Part shown: in pieces, positions 32,219 through 43,460 of the stretch | Numbering within the stretch: the stretch's first letter is position 1 | How the letters are laid out: every line of letters starts with the position of its first letter | DNA from: Chlorops oryzae | Taxonomy: Eukaryota > Arthropoda > Insecta > Diptera > Chloropidae | Direction: 5' to 3' | Assembly: GCA_020466095.1 (NCBI GenBank) | Contig: CM035808.1 | Span: forward strand, 55,646,748-55,710,747 | DNA length: 64,000 bases | Notes under the pieces: generated by a model | What the model was told of the DNA's origin: nothing | The model's input: the letters and a program-made list of their open reading frames with translations, nothing else | Databases searched by the model: none | Made by a program: the position numbers and the translations under genes

Positions 32219-32598
32219 AAAATAAAAAATTGTTGTGATAATTCCCAAATTTGTCTTCATAAAAGAAATTTTTAAGTGTATAACATCCCTTATTTCGCCA
32301 ATGTTAAAATCATGAGCATTTAAAAGGAGAGACAAGCGCTTTTCTGCTTAAAAAAGTGCTTTATTGCTGCTTGTAATCGCTTTTTTCCGACTGGGATAAC
32401 AATATTATTTTCATGTAACGAAAATTGCGTTTAAGTTTTTACCAGCAAACCAGCGGGTCTGTGCAGTGCATCTTTAGCATTTCCTGTACAGTGCCTCGTT
32501 GGGAGGCTCCGAAAAGCGTCGTAGAGGAGCATATTTGCCGGACAAAAGGGCTTTTCATTATTCGCTTTTAATTTTTGATGAAAATTTATTCAAACATA
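32219..32598. other. 3' flank of the hAT gene, nothing recognised
   Basis: This A+T-rich stretch probably contains the 3' untranslated part and right end of the older hAT element. A clear hAT terminal repeat was not found. No ORF with recognisable motifs. Confidence 0.4.
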
Positions 32599-32989
32599 CA
32601 GTGGCGGATTAGAGTGTCATGGGGCCCGGGGCTTATATAGTGATGGGGCCCCTGATGCTATATTTGGTGCAGTTTTTTGAAATAAGGAATAGCTGCTAAA
32701 GTCCATTTTTATTAGAACAATATAAATTCTTTCAAAGGAATGAACCACAAAGGAAACATTTTATATATGAGCCCTTGATTTTGAAAGTGGTAAAAGTCAA
32801 AAGTTTTATTAAGATATCATATAATTTAATTTTTGATTTCATAAAATTTTTAATTTTAAAGCAATTTTACGGGAAACATTTTTTTTGAAATATTTTGATC
32901 ATATTATATTTTATTTGGACGCTCGGGGCCCGTTACCAGTTGGGGCCCGGGGCTATAGCCCCAGCTAGCCCTACCTTAATCCGGCACTG
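32599..32989. mobile_element. hAT MITE, 391 bp
   Basis: The ends are CAGTGGCGGATTA and complement CAGTGCCGGATTA, with the perfect 8-bp duplication CAAACATA at 32591-32598 and 32990-32997. GGGGCCCGGGGC blocks lie subterminally at both ends, in an A+T-rich body. It has no coding sequence. Confidence 0.93.
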
Positions 32990-33139
32990 CAAACATAACC
33001 CAGAATCATTATTGAATAATGCAATAAAAAAATTTAAAAAAATCAAAATGGACCTGGCTGGCCAATTTCCTGGCCTATTTTGAATCTGAAGTTTTTTTTT
33101 CTCGCCAATGATAGAAAGAAAAAATCGAATCGGAATATT

Positions 33140-33215
33140 TTTCATAGGCACTAACGTGACTGGAACTCGGCGCTTAAGAAAGCTAGGCCGAACTACTTTC
33201 CACTGAGCTATTTAT
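33140..33215 (-). other. Possible tRNA-derived sequence (A and B box-like)
   Basis: The minus strand contains TAGCTCAGTGGAAAG (A-box-like) and about 40 bases later GAGTTCCAGTCAC (B-box-like), the spacing of an internal pol III promoter. Stems do not close convincingly, so this is a tRNA pseudogene or SINE head at best. Confidence 0.28.
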
Positions 33216-33288
33216 ATCATCAATTTGAACTTATAAATCTTTTGATGATGAATACATGAAATTTTCGGCAGTTCAAAATCTGCTACTC

Positions 33289-33436
33289 ATAACCAAAAAA
33301 ATAAAAATCGAAAATAATAGTTATTCCTTAACCCAAAAATACAAATCACGAAATAATGGTTGTTTTATTAGCAATAAATAAAAACCAAATTTAATCGTTA
33401 TTTCTTAAGCAAAAAATAAAACTCAAAAAATAATAA
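33289..33436 (-). repeat. Right arm of a long inverted repeat (partner 24951-25094)
   Basis: Reverse complement of the A+T-rich repeat at 24951-25094, with scattered mismatches. It directly abuts a half copy of the palindromic MITE at 33437. Confidence 0.6.
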
Positions 33437-33705
33437 CACTATGCTTGAAATTGATTGTCGAAAATAGTAACAAAAATGATACCAACTGGGTGACTTTGTT
33501 AAAAGTATACTGAGCTCAGATCCATCGGCCTTTTCTCTAGATTGGATCTAGTTTAGGAGGATCTGAATTTGAATTTGGCAGTTTCGTCGCTTAAGTCTTC
33601 AAAAAATTTAAATTCTAATTTTTCCTGAATCGTCATGAATATCGCTTTACTGTTTTAGGGAAAGTTGTAGATATTTTAGCGACCAACAATTTTGCTTCAG
33701 ACAGC
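33437..33705 (+). repeat. Half copy of the palindromic MITE at 35357-36016
   Basis: The sequence starts CACTATGCTTGAAATTGA and matches one arm of the MITE at 35357-36016 for about 265 bases, then stops in the centre of that element. Probably a truncated copy. Confidence 0.75.
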
Positions 33706-34576
33706 AATATTAGTTTCGCGCAAATTTTGTAACAGCCAGAACTAAGCTCCGTAGATATAGACATATATATATATATATATATATATTCGTGATCAGAATC
33801 AAAAACTGAATCGATTTAGACATGTCCGTCTGACCGTCTGTCCGTCCGTCCGTCCGTATGTGGTCGGATCTCCTCCGAAATGGCTGGAACAACCAAGTCG
33901 AAGCTTAGCACACAGAAATATCGGGATCCGAGTATGATCCGGAGTAAAAATAGGAGACATCCGGCTACTGCCACGCCCACAAATTAATTTAATGTGTTTT
34001 CAGTAAAATGCTTGTAACTTGCGAACCACTCAAGACATTTCATTGATATTTGGTTTATTGGTAAACTACGACAAGGGACATATCTTGGGAAAATCGGACG
34101 CCGTCCTTCTCGAGCAACGCCCACAAATAAGCTCACAAATAAGGGTTAATCGTAACTTGTGAAGTAAAAGGCGTAGATGCTTCAAATTCGCAACATATAT
34201 TGACCAAGGCAAATAAAAGGTGTAGGAATATATGTATGTGACCCGCCCAATGCCACGCCCACAAATTGAGATTTTTCTTAACTTCCGAAGTAAATGGCGT
34301 AGAAGCTTCAAATTCGCAACATAGGTTGACCAAGTTGAACGACAAGTGCAGGGAAAAAATTTATGTAGCCCGCCCACTGCCACGCCCAAAAATGAAGATT
34401 TTTCGTATATAACGAATCAAAAGGCGTAGAACGAGCACGTTCCGTGCACTGTCAAGCCCGCAAGCATTAATTTTGTGTAATTTTCGTACGGAAAGGCAAA
34501 ACATAGTGCGCCAATAATTACGAGACGCTGGGTATTTCACAGTCGGGCTTGACCGACTTTAGCTTTCTTACTTGTT
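33706..34576. repeat. Dispersed Helentron/DINE-like repeat with microsatellite and tandem core
   Basis: It contains a TA microsatellite (about 33762-33786), a CCGT-type run (33838-33860), and a 126-bp unit repeated about twice and a half (34161-34420, unit marked GGCGTAGA(T/A)GCTTCAAATTC). It ends with a hairpin AGTCGG...CCGACT and CTTACTTGTT at 34576. The ends resemble Helentron/DINE-1 termini. No gene. Confidence 0.5.
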
Positions 34577-34612
34577 AACTTATAAGTATGTGCATGCAGG
34601 AATGGGACATCC

Positions 34613-34894
34613 ATGCAAATACATTTCTGGGACTGTCAAGATATGCAGGGTGATTCACAAGAGCTTGTACATCCGGAACAGGGTGATAGAGAATGTCACG
34701 ACGAACAAAAATTCGTCAGGAAGGAGGCCGCAAATGCACCCCTGAGGAGTTATAGGGCCTTAGAGTTTCTAAGCAAGAAGTCGAGAAAAACGTTCTACCT
34801 CGTAAGAGCTTATCGCAGAAAATTAATTGTAAATGGGTTTAAAAGCCAATTCTATGGGCTTTTAGGAAAAAATCAACTGTTGGCTAAAACTTGA
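34613..34894 (+). other. Unassigned 93-codon open frame
   Basis: The frame encodes a hydrophilic protein with a Lys/Arg-rich second half. I recognise no family, and no ribosome-context or homology evidence is available. It may be a decayed transposon fragment; bases 34895-35350 after it show nothing further. Confidence 0.2.
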
Positions 34895-35356
34895 GTCGTT
34901 GAAGACAAAATAAATGGTCAAAATCAAAACTTCTGAAAAAAATTTCCATGTTTTTACGTTAGAATCCATTTTGGTACGAAAAAGGTCCTATTAACACATG
35001 TTTTTCTAATTTATTTCCGATTCCTTCTGTCGATTGCCTTTAAACCCGCGCTAAATATGCTATAACTTATTAAAGGTTTAAGCATATAAGAAATGGGATT
35101 TAAAAATGAATTTGAACTTTTTCTATTCAATTTAATTAAAAACAAAACCCATTTTTTCAGTTAAACTTCGCATAATCTTAAAACTGAATTTGTTTTATTT
35201 GTAAAGAAATTGCTGGCCGGCCATTGTTAGCTACATATTGTTTTTTTTTTTAGATTTTAATTACATAGCAGAAAAGTTGCCTATCACCAGCGACTGAGAA
35301 AAAAGTATAATTTTATTTTGGATTTTGACTTTTTTATTTATTTATTTTATTAATTA

Positions 35357-36016
35357 CACTGTGCTTCAAATTGAGTGTCGAAAATAGTAACAAAAATAGG
35401 ACCAACTGAGTGACTTTCTTAAAGGTATACTAAGCTGAGATCCATCGGCCCATTCTCTAGATTGGATCTACTTTAGGAGCAATCTGACTTTGAATTTGGC
35501 AGGTTCGTCGCTTAAGTCTTAAAAAAATTTAAATTCTTATTTGTCCTGAATCGTCATGAATATCGCTTTACTGTTTTCGGGAAAGTTGTAGATATTTTAG
35601 CGAAACTACGAAATACATAGCTCTCTGTAATCCAATCCAAGAAAAATGACGTATACGTGTTCCAACCCAAAATAAAAATTACGTATACGACGATTAGGTG
35701 GGGTTTTTTTTTATACGTTTGTCGAAAACACCGGTTGCCTGTATTTTTCTGTGTTGGTGTCTGAAGCAAATTTGTTGTTCGCTAAAATATCTACAGCTTA
35801 CCCGAAGCCAGTAAAGCGATATTCATAACGATTTAGGACAAATTAGCATTTTGAATTTTTGAAGACTTAAGCGACGAACCTGCAAAGTTCAAAGTCAGAT
35901 TCCTCCTAAACTAGAGCCAATCCAGCGAAAAGGCCGATGGGTCTGAGCTCAGTATACTTTTAAAAAAAGTCACCCAGTTGGTCTCATTTTTGTTACTATT
36001 TTCGACTTGCACAATG
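35357..36016. mobile_element. Palindromic MITE, 660 bp, with about 240-bp arms
   Basis: The ends CACTGTGC and GCACAATG begin long inverted arms (35357-35604 and 35781-36016) around a 175-bp unique centre. TAATTA flanks both sides (35351-35356 and 36017-36022), a likely target duplication although self-complementary and A+T-rich. No coding capacity. Confidence 0.82.
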
Positions 36017-37532
36017 TAATTATTTTACAATCAAAAAATATAAATTGGATATTGCTCATAATCGTTACGGTCCCTGGTTTTTTCAAATTAACAATAAACA
36101 AGTAAGGGTGTTATAGTCTGAAAATAGAATACCTGACACATACACACATGTTCAAATAATTTTTAATATCAAGGTGTTTAAGGCCATAAGTGGGCCCATA
36201 TACCGACTTTTGCTAAATTTCTTTATAAAACCCGCTCCTTTGCCACGCCCACTTTTCCAAAGGCCTTCAACGATTGGAGGAAGAACAAATAACGATGTTA
36301 AAAACATTAAAAACAACAATAGTAAGCAATGAAAAAATGTAAGTCAATTTGTACATTATTTTATTCGTACACGCGTGAGATAATTTTTTTTCTATTCAAA
36401 TATTGCTCTGCTATTCTTTTTGCATTTTGTTCCGCTTTTCTTTGATTTTTGCTCACGAAGGGCTACAAGAACAAAAATCGTTTGGTCACTTTTTGTGCGT
36501 AATCAGTACATAGAGTAAATTATCATAATTTTTTCTTTTTGTTTGGTCACTTAATTGCGATTTTTGCTGGTTTTTAGTCGAAGCGCGATTTTTTTTGATT
36601 TCTCTTAAAATCTCATTTATTGGGAATTCAATGCATGGGTTATTACTAGAAATGATATGACTACTTTACTCTTTCATCGTTTTCTATTTTGATTTATGCG
36701 CTCTTTCGAAAAATAAATATTTAGCGCAAAAGACGTTCAAAGGTATCTTTAAGACAGTATTTTTTTTTGTTCAGAAATTTTGTACGTGTAGTATATATAA
36801 TATTTATATATAGTGTTATTTGTAGGCGAATATTAACTATTTCTTTAAATAGCATAATGATTCCAAATTGTCGATAGTCTTTATTGTTGTTATTACCGTG
36901 ATGATTTATTAGTAAATATTTAAAAATGGTCTGAAAATAGAAATATTCTTGTGTTCATTTTGGGACTCTAAACGTCATTGAAAGAGTCAAAAGAAGGGAG
37001 GACAAGGAGTAGCTCATTGGAGTAGATGCTACTTTAGCGTGTCGGTCAGTCGGTAATTCGTGCATGTTAGCCATCTGGGGTTTGGTTTACGTAGATTATT
37101 TTTCCAGTTATTTTTATCCGTGTGCATAATTTTCTGTGCATCAACATTGTCGAAGTAGTTAAATAATTCTTATTATACTTACTTTCGAACCCACATGACT
37201 GAAGCAGCCGCAACTGCCAGTGCACACGGGGTACAGTAAGAATTCAATCTCACAATTTACATCTTTTACATTTACGACAATGGGGAATGCATAACAATCC
37301 CCTAGCCAGCATAGAGCAGTTGGTGACTATGCAAGGAGGAGACACATGGAGCTTATCAAAGGATGTGACTCTCATCACATATCATGGGGCATTTTCAACA
37401 CAAACGCTAGAGACGAGTAACTTTTTGACTTTATTTTGACTCTAGATTTAAGTGTATGAAATATCAAAAATAGACCGGCGTTCGTCACAGTGGCGAAAAG
37501 GGAGGTTTTAGACCTAACCATCTCATCGAAGC
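36017..37532. other. Intronic stretch with one Helentron-like fragment
   Basis: A repeat fragment beginning AACAAGTAAGGGTGTTATAG lies at 36097-36260 (compare 24340). The remainder, up to the gypsy LTR at 37533, is A+T-rich and shows no gene, inverted repeat or recognisable element. Confidence 0.45.
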
Positions 37533-37897
37533 TGTGAGGAACCTCACCCAGAGTTATAATTAAGTAGAGTAGGTGGAGTCAAGCTGTAGGACAGCTGTAG
37601 GACGGCTGTAGGACAGCCACGTTTTATTTTAAGTCATTTTTATTTTCTTATATTATTCTGCGAGGCGGCAGGGTTTCACGGTGGTCTTACACACACGGGT
37701 AGCTGTACGTACGCAATTAGGAGTAGGTTATTCAGAATTTATCCTTAGACGTTCGCCTTAAAAAAGGGAACACATTTCCAAATAAATAACACCTTTATAA
37801 CGATTAATCCCCTTGCGTTCCTTTATAAATTTTTGTGAGGAAGGTTCCCTAGTAACTCGACTGAGTAAATACCCGGGTGGGAAAACGGTCCCTTACA
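37533..37897 (+). repeat. 5' LTR, internally deleted (365 bp)
   Basis: Compared with the right LTR, about 943 bases (equivalent to about 43555-44500) are missing after TTATATTATTC. It also has three rather than two copies of GCTGTAGGACA. The remaining ends are nearly identical to the right LTR, so the deletion is recent. Confidence 0.93.
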
Positions 37898-39144
37898 ATG
37901 GCGCCCGAGCAGGGACTCTCGGGGAATGAAGCATCGGGAGATGCAAAAGACAATACTGAAACGGAGAAAGAACAGATGGTCCCAAGTAGTTTGGCGGTAC
38001 CTCCTTCCAGCAAGGCGAGGAGGCACAGCCAGGAAGGGGCTTTACCTAAAGGAAAATTACGTATCGGATGGATCTATCGGGTCCGTAAAGAGGAGCTGGC
38101 CGGCCTCCTGGAGAAGTTCGGTCTAGAATCGGTGGGAACTCTTGATAAATTACGCCAAAGGTTCTCGACTTTCGTCACCGATACCGAGCACGACGAACAC
38201 ACAATCGTGCGGTTGAGGGAGCTAGACGCGCGGTATAGCAGAAGCGAAACACCACTACCAATAGATGTTTCAGATTCGGATGCGTCGGTAGAAACAGTTA
38301 TACCCGTTGCAGTATCCAGTCGACGCCAGGGTCTCGGGCTCGGACATGCGGCAGTAATCGATCAAGTGAGAAAATGGCAGGTGAAATATGACGGCTCCAA
38401 CGAACCGTTGAATTTTTAAGAAAGGATGGAAGAATTGACGAAAGCGTACGAGTTCCAGCTCAATGTGGTTGTCAAAGCGCTGACGGAATTACTCAGCGGC
38501 AAAGCCCTCATGTGGCATCGAATCGAACCCAGATTTGCCACTTGGAACGCGTTCAAGAATGCCCTGTTATCGTTATTCATGCCACCCAGATTTCTGAGGG
38601 GCCTGGAGGAGAAGATTCGGCGACGTAAGCAGGGAAAGGACGAGAGATTCATCGATTTCGTTATCACCATTAGACATCTGATGAAATTTACGACGTAGTC
38701 GGAGGAAGAGAAGTTGGACCAGCTGTATGAGAATTGTCTGACAGGGTTGCGACTAAATGTTAGAATGCATGAAGTTTAGTCAGTAGCTGAACTAACTCAG
38801 ATCGCTGGCGAATGGGAAAGGGTGCAAGACGAAATTCTGACGACTCCTTCCCCGAGAGATGGGACACAAAAGGCACCCCAACCCCGCCAAAGAAACACGT
38901 CTCCTTTGCCCAGTTGGCCAACGGAACGGTAGACCACGTAAACGTACGGACGGCGTGCTTGAAGTGCGGTCAGGAGGGGCACTACAGGAGGGAGTGTCCG
39001 AACCCACCAGGAAGATTTTGTCGAGAATGTGGAAAACGCGAAGTGATTACACACGAGTGCTGTCGTGTGGGAAACGCCAACGGCCCTCAGACCCAACAGG
39101 GCAGTCTGAGAGGAGAGGTGACCGCCCCGGGAACAACCCAGTAA
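37898..39144 (+). pseudogene. Gag of the 7.2-kb gypsy element, broken
   Basis: The ATG at 37898 opens MAPEQGLSGNEASG. A segment with SAP-like spacing (KEELAGLLEKFGLESVGTLD, about residues 66-85) precedes a stop at 38419. The next frame (from 38426) carries the capsid: ELTKAYEFQLNVVVKALTEL, MWHRIEPRFATWNAFKNALL and RGLEEKIRRRKQGKDERFI, with stops at 38696 and 38777. A third frame holds two zinc knuckles, CLKCGQEGHYRREC and CRECGKREVITHEC. At least two frameshifts and two stops make it inactive. Confidence 0.85.
37899..37916 (+). promoter_or_regulatory. Primer-binding site, tRNA-Lys type
   Basis: TGGCGCCCGAGCAGGGAC, one base after the LTR, differs at one position from the classical tRNA-Lys3 primer site. 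The gag start codon (37898-37900) overlaps its first two bases. Confidence 0.85.
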
Positions 39145-39169
39145 ACCAATTCTTATCAACGGACGGTCG

Positions 39170-42100
39170 GCAGATTCACGCCATAATTCAGCTTGACTGA
39201 CAGACTATAAGCGCCATCATCGACACCGGGGCTTTCCGTAGTTTCATTCGGGAGGCAGTGGCAAAAAGAGTTAGGACACCGGCGTATTCGGAAACGGCAC
39301 GAGTAGTGGTGTATCTGGCCGATCGGTCCTCTAAGCCGGTGGTCGAGACTTTGAAGCTAGAGGTACGAGTGAGCGACAGCGTGGCGACACTACAGGTTCT
39401 GGTCTTGCCCGACGCTGTCGATGACGTCATCTTAGGCCGCAGTACAGGCCGAAGTGAGAATCGAAAAAGAAATCATAAAAATTCACCCGCCACGGATAGA
39501 CGATACGGGATTGGTAAACCATGGAAATCTGCATACGGGCGTAACCCGGTTAGCAAACGAAGGCACACCGGAACGCGGAGAAGACAACTTGGGGAATGAG
39601 GCCAAATCGGAAGAGGAGCAGACGCAGGAATTCTTAGCAATGGAGCTGGCCAAGTTCGAAGGCTTAAGCGGTGTGACCCATATCACGGAACACCAGATCG
39701 TGGTGAAAGATGATATCCCAATAAAGCAGAGGTACTTCACGTATAATCCCATGAAGCAGGCGATTATCGATAGAGAAGTCGAAGAACTATTAGAAAAGGG
39801 GTGCATCGAACCGTCCAAAAGCCCATATAGTTCACCAATAGTGCTGGTGAGGAAAAGAACCGATTCGTGGAGGTTGTGTATCGACTACAGGAAGATCAAC
39901 GCACACTCGGTTCCGGACGCCTATCCATTACCGCGGATTAACTCAATCCTCGAAAAACTGAGGGATGCCAAGTACATATCGACGCTGGACCTTAGGAACG
40001 GCTACTGGCAAATCGCGGTCTCAGCAAGAAGCCGCCAATATACTGCGTTCACCGTGCCTGGTCGCGGGTTATTTCAGTGGCGAGTGATGCCGTTCGGCCT
40101 ACACTCTGCACCCGCCACGTTTTAACGTGCGCTAGATGGAGTAATCGGACCCGAGCTCGATGCCTATGTGTTCGCTTACTTGGATGATATCGTGGTCATC
40201 GGTCGGAGTCGGGCCGAGCACACGAAGAACCTACGGGAGGTATTCAGACGATTACGAGAAGCAAATTTGAAGCTGAACTTAGAAAAATGCGCTTTCTTCC
40301 AAAAAGAAATCAGATATCTCGGCCACATTATCAGCGAAAGAGGGATCCACACCGATCCCGAGAAGGTTGCATCCATACAGGCACTAAAATCCCCAAAGAC
40401 CGTTAAGAAAGTCCGACAGATTTTGGGAATGGCTTCGTGGTACCGGCGTTTCGTACCAAAATTCGCAAAAACCGTGCAACCACTGACCCAGCTGTTGAAG
40501 AAAGGCGCAAAGTTCCAATGGGGTGATCCACAAGAAAAGGCAATGGGATCCCTAAAACGGAGGCGGACGGAAGCACCGGTGCTAACATGCCCAAATTTCG
40601 ACGAGAGGTTCGTGCTGCAGACGGATGCAAGTGACTTCGGGCTGGGAGCGGTACTGACCCAATTCCACGATGGAGAAGAAAGAGTGATAGCCTTCGCGAG
40701 TCGCAGTTTCAATCCGGCCGAGAGGAACTACTCACTTTCGGAGAAGGAGTGCCTCGCCATCTTGTGGGCCGTACGCAAAATGAGAGAGTATCTGGAGGGA
40801 TACCGGTTCACCATCGTCACCGATCATCTATCATTGAAGTGGTTGAATTCAATCAACAGTCCTTCAGGAAGAATAGCGAGATGGGCATTGGAGCTCCAAC
40901 AATTCCAATATGACATCGAATATCGGCGGGGAAAACTGAACGTCGTAGCGGATGCGTTATCCCGAAAACCGCTGGAGCAGTTGGGATTCACAGCTTTTGA
41001 AGGGGAGAGCGACTGTGAGTGGATTACGAAAATTAAACGTTTTATCGGGACACACCCGGAGTATGCCGAAAGGGACGGACACATATATCGCCACATTCCC
41101 ACAGCTCCGGGAACACCGGAAGAGGCGTGGAAGTTGTGCGTGCCAAAACCTCTAAGGGTACGGGTACTAAGAGAAAACCACGACAAGGTCACGGTGGGAC
41201 ACCTGGGGATACGGAAGACTGTTGCGCGGGTCTGCCGGCGGTATTATTGGCCGGGTATGTACAAGGATGTGCGGATTTATGTGAGGGCGTGTAAGAAGTG
41301 CCAGGAGTTTAAGCCTTGTCAGCTGAAACCCGCGGGGAAGATGCACACGTGCCTGGCTGAGGGACCATGGGAAATAGTTAGTGCGGACTTTATAGGGCCT
41401 CTACCCCGATCGAAAAAAGGAAATACGATGATGTTAGTGCTAGTGGACAAATTTTCGAAATGGGTGGAAGTGGTGCCGATGCGGAAAGCTATCGCCGAAA
41501 GAACAGTAACTGCCATTAGAGAGAGAATCTCAAGTCGATTTGGCGTGCCAAAGATATTTATTACCGATAATGGGCCTCAGTTCGCAAGTCGGAGTTTCAA
41601 GCAGGTCCTTAAAGATTGGGGAACCCTTTACTGACTGACGGCGCCTTACACACCACAGGAGAATCCAACTGAACAAACTAATAGGACCCTGAAAGCTATG
41701 GTGGCCTTGTATGCCGATGGGTGTCAACAGACCTGGGATATCTACCTGCCCGAGCTCACCCTAGCACTTAACAGTAGCGTGGCAACATCCACGGGATTTA
41801 GCCCAGCCCATGTAGTACAGGGACGGGAGTTGAGGCTACCCGGACAGCTTTGTGAAGAGACCGCTAGGCCCGACGTTAGGTCTAATGTCTTTTCACCGAT
41901 GACGGAAGGTAAAAACGAGCTTGGCTTGGGAGACCCCGATGAAGAATGGGACAAGAGGTTCACCCGGTTCAAGGAAATCTACCAGATAGTCCAGCGGAAT
42001 GCGAAAGTGGCTCAACAGGAACAGGCCCGGGGTTACGATCTCCGCAGGAGGACATGGAAGCCGGAAGTCGGAACTCTAGTAATAAAAAAGACGCACCCTC

Positions 42101-42324
42101 TATCATGTGCGGCTGTCAAGTTCAATGCAAAGTTGGCACCGCGGTTTGAAGGACCGTACAAGGTCAAGCATTATGTTTCACCGGTGATTGTGGAACTCCA
42201 CGGCGAGGCGACAGACGAGAAGAGCTCACCTAGGCGATTTGAAGCGATTCCAGGAACACGAGGATCCGTCCAAATTCGAATCAGCAGCGGAATTGGAAGC
42301 TTGAGCGTTGGGAAGTATCCTTGA
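39170..42324 (+). pseudogene. Pol of the 7.2-kb gypsy element, near-intact with stops
   Basis: Protease: IIDTGAFRSFI (about 39210-39430). Reverse transcriptase: from about 39620, with SSPIVLVRKRTDSWRLCIDY, YISTLDLRNGYWQI and, after a TAA at 40124-40126 (in ATF-stop-RALD), FAYLDDIVVIGRS. RNase H: FVLQTDASDFGLGAVL and VTDHLSLKWL. Integrase: H2C2 finger ending in CRRYYWPGM...CKKCQ, then VSADFIGPLP (Asp), FITDNGPQFASRS (Asp) and, after a TGA near 41633, PYTPQENPTEQTNR (Glu). A chromatin-targeting-like C-terminal region ends at 42324. Only two nonsense codons and one early frameshift interrupt it, so it is young. Confidence 0.93.
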
Positions 42325-42536
42325 GTGTGTAGTCGTAGCATTATGTCTAAAGTAGTCTAAGGATTACCGATGGAACCCTACGTCGGGTTAGAAAAAAAAT
42401 GTACAATAGTAAGGTAGACTAGGGATGCCCGATGAAATCCAACGTCGGGCCAGAGAAACAAAAAAAAAAAAAAAAAAACTTATGCATACTGTTTGGACAT
42501 CTCGTTTCAGAAAGCTTACACGGGAATCGTGAACGG

Positions 42537-43460
42537 ATGTCGCGACCGAACATGGGGAGCGCCCGGACCCGAAGAATAGACCCCGAGTGGCCTGGAAGTG
42601 CGACGAAGAGGCGTCGGGACCAGAGCCCAGCCCGCGCTGAACGGATCGTGCCCATCGAAGACGACGACGAAGATGGGGAGATGGCCTGACCCCCAAGGCT
42701 GTCCAAGGCACGAGTCAGTGTCGCCAATCCGGCTAAGGCGGATTGTCGTCGAAGACGAACCCAGGTTCAGACCGGAGGAATCGAAAAGGGGATCCAGGAG
42801 CACTAGGACTCCTACCGAAAGTTACTGGACCGACGAAGACGGGGAGGGGTCTGGATCGGACTCTCCCTCCGCCATTACAATAAGCAGTGACAGCGTGGAC
42901 GAAAGTCGCTACGAGGTTCGGTTCCAAAAAGTACGACAGTGGGGCCACACCGTCTATGAGGCAGGGCGACTGGTCTATGGGGAAGTAACTGTCACTACGT
43001 TGACCCAGATCCGCGACCGGCAATGGGAACCGCCGACCCCACGTCACTGGGTCGAAAGGGCAGGGGGACGTCGGCTGAGTATCCACTCGGTGGAAAGTGA
43101 GGGCGACGCGGCGGTGGCTGCTCCGGAAAAATCAGCGGAAGAATCCCCGAGGCGACTGGCGGACCGGAGGACTTCAGCTCTGGCCCGACGACGACGAGGG
43201 GCTGGGCGTAGCAGAGGAACAACCCCACCACGTGGCAGCTAACCGAGGTCGACGCTTCCGATGTGCCCGGCCCAGTCCGGATCATTTTTGCGGCCACCCT
43301 CCAGAAATACCACGAGAATCCAAGCCTCCCACGACCTCGGGCTTCCCGGGTATACGAAGGTCAACGGTATCGTATGAGAGTGCTGGCAGGCGGGCGAGTG
43401 AGATGCACTCGCTCTGACGTGGGGAGGGGTGTGAGGAACCTCACCCAGAGCTATAATTAA
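42537..43460 (+). pseudogene. Accessory ORF3 downstream of integrase, unknown function
   Basis: The ATG at 42537 starts a basic-acidic leader (MSRPNMGSARTRRIDPEWPG... to 42689), preceded at 42511 by a good splice-acceptor-like TCTCGTTTCAG. The reading continues after a shift in the frame 42598-43242 (RRIVVEDEPRFRPEESK, a Ser/Asp-rich stretch, VRFQKVRQWGHTVYEAGRLV, an Arg-rich end) and again in a third frame (VPGPVRIIFAATLQKYHENP) that runs into the LTR. No hydrophobic span or signal peptide is seen, so it is not an envelope. A spliced regulatory protein is possible, but no family is recognised. Confidence 0.5.
43419..43429 (+). promoter_or_regulatory. Polypurine tract
   Basis: GTGGGGAGGGG lies immediately before the right LTR (TGTGAGG at 43430), the place for the plus-strand primer. 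Confidence 0.8.

Noticed and set aside
40176..40712. Minus-strand 178-codon frame
   Set aside because: Antisense of the gypsy reverse transcriptase and RNase H.
42388..43297. Minus-strand frames of 95-117 codons
   Set aside because: Opposite the gypsy ORF3; they are due to high G+C content and lack motifs.
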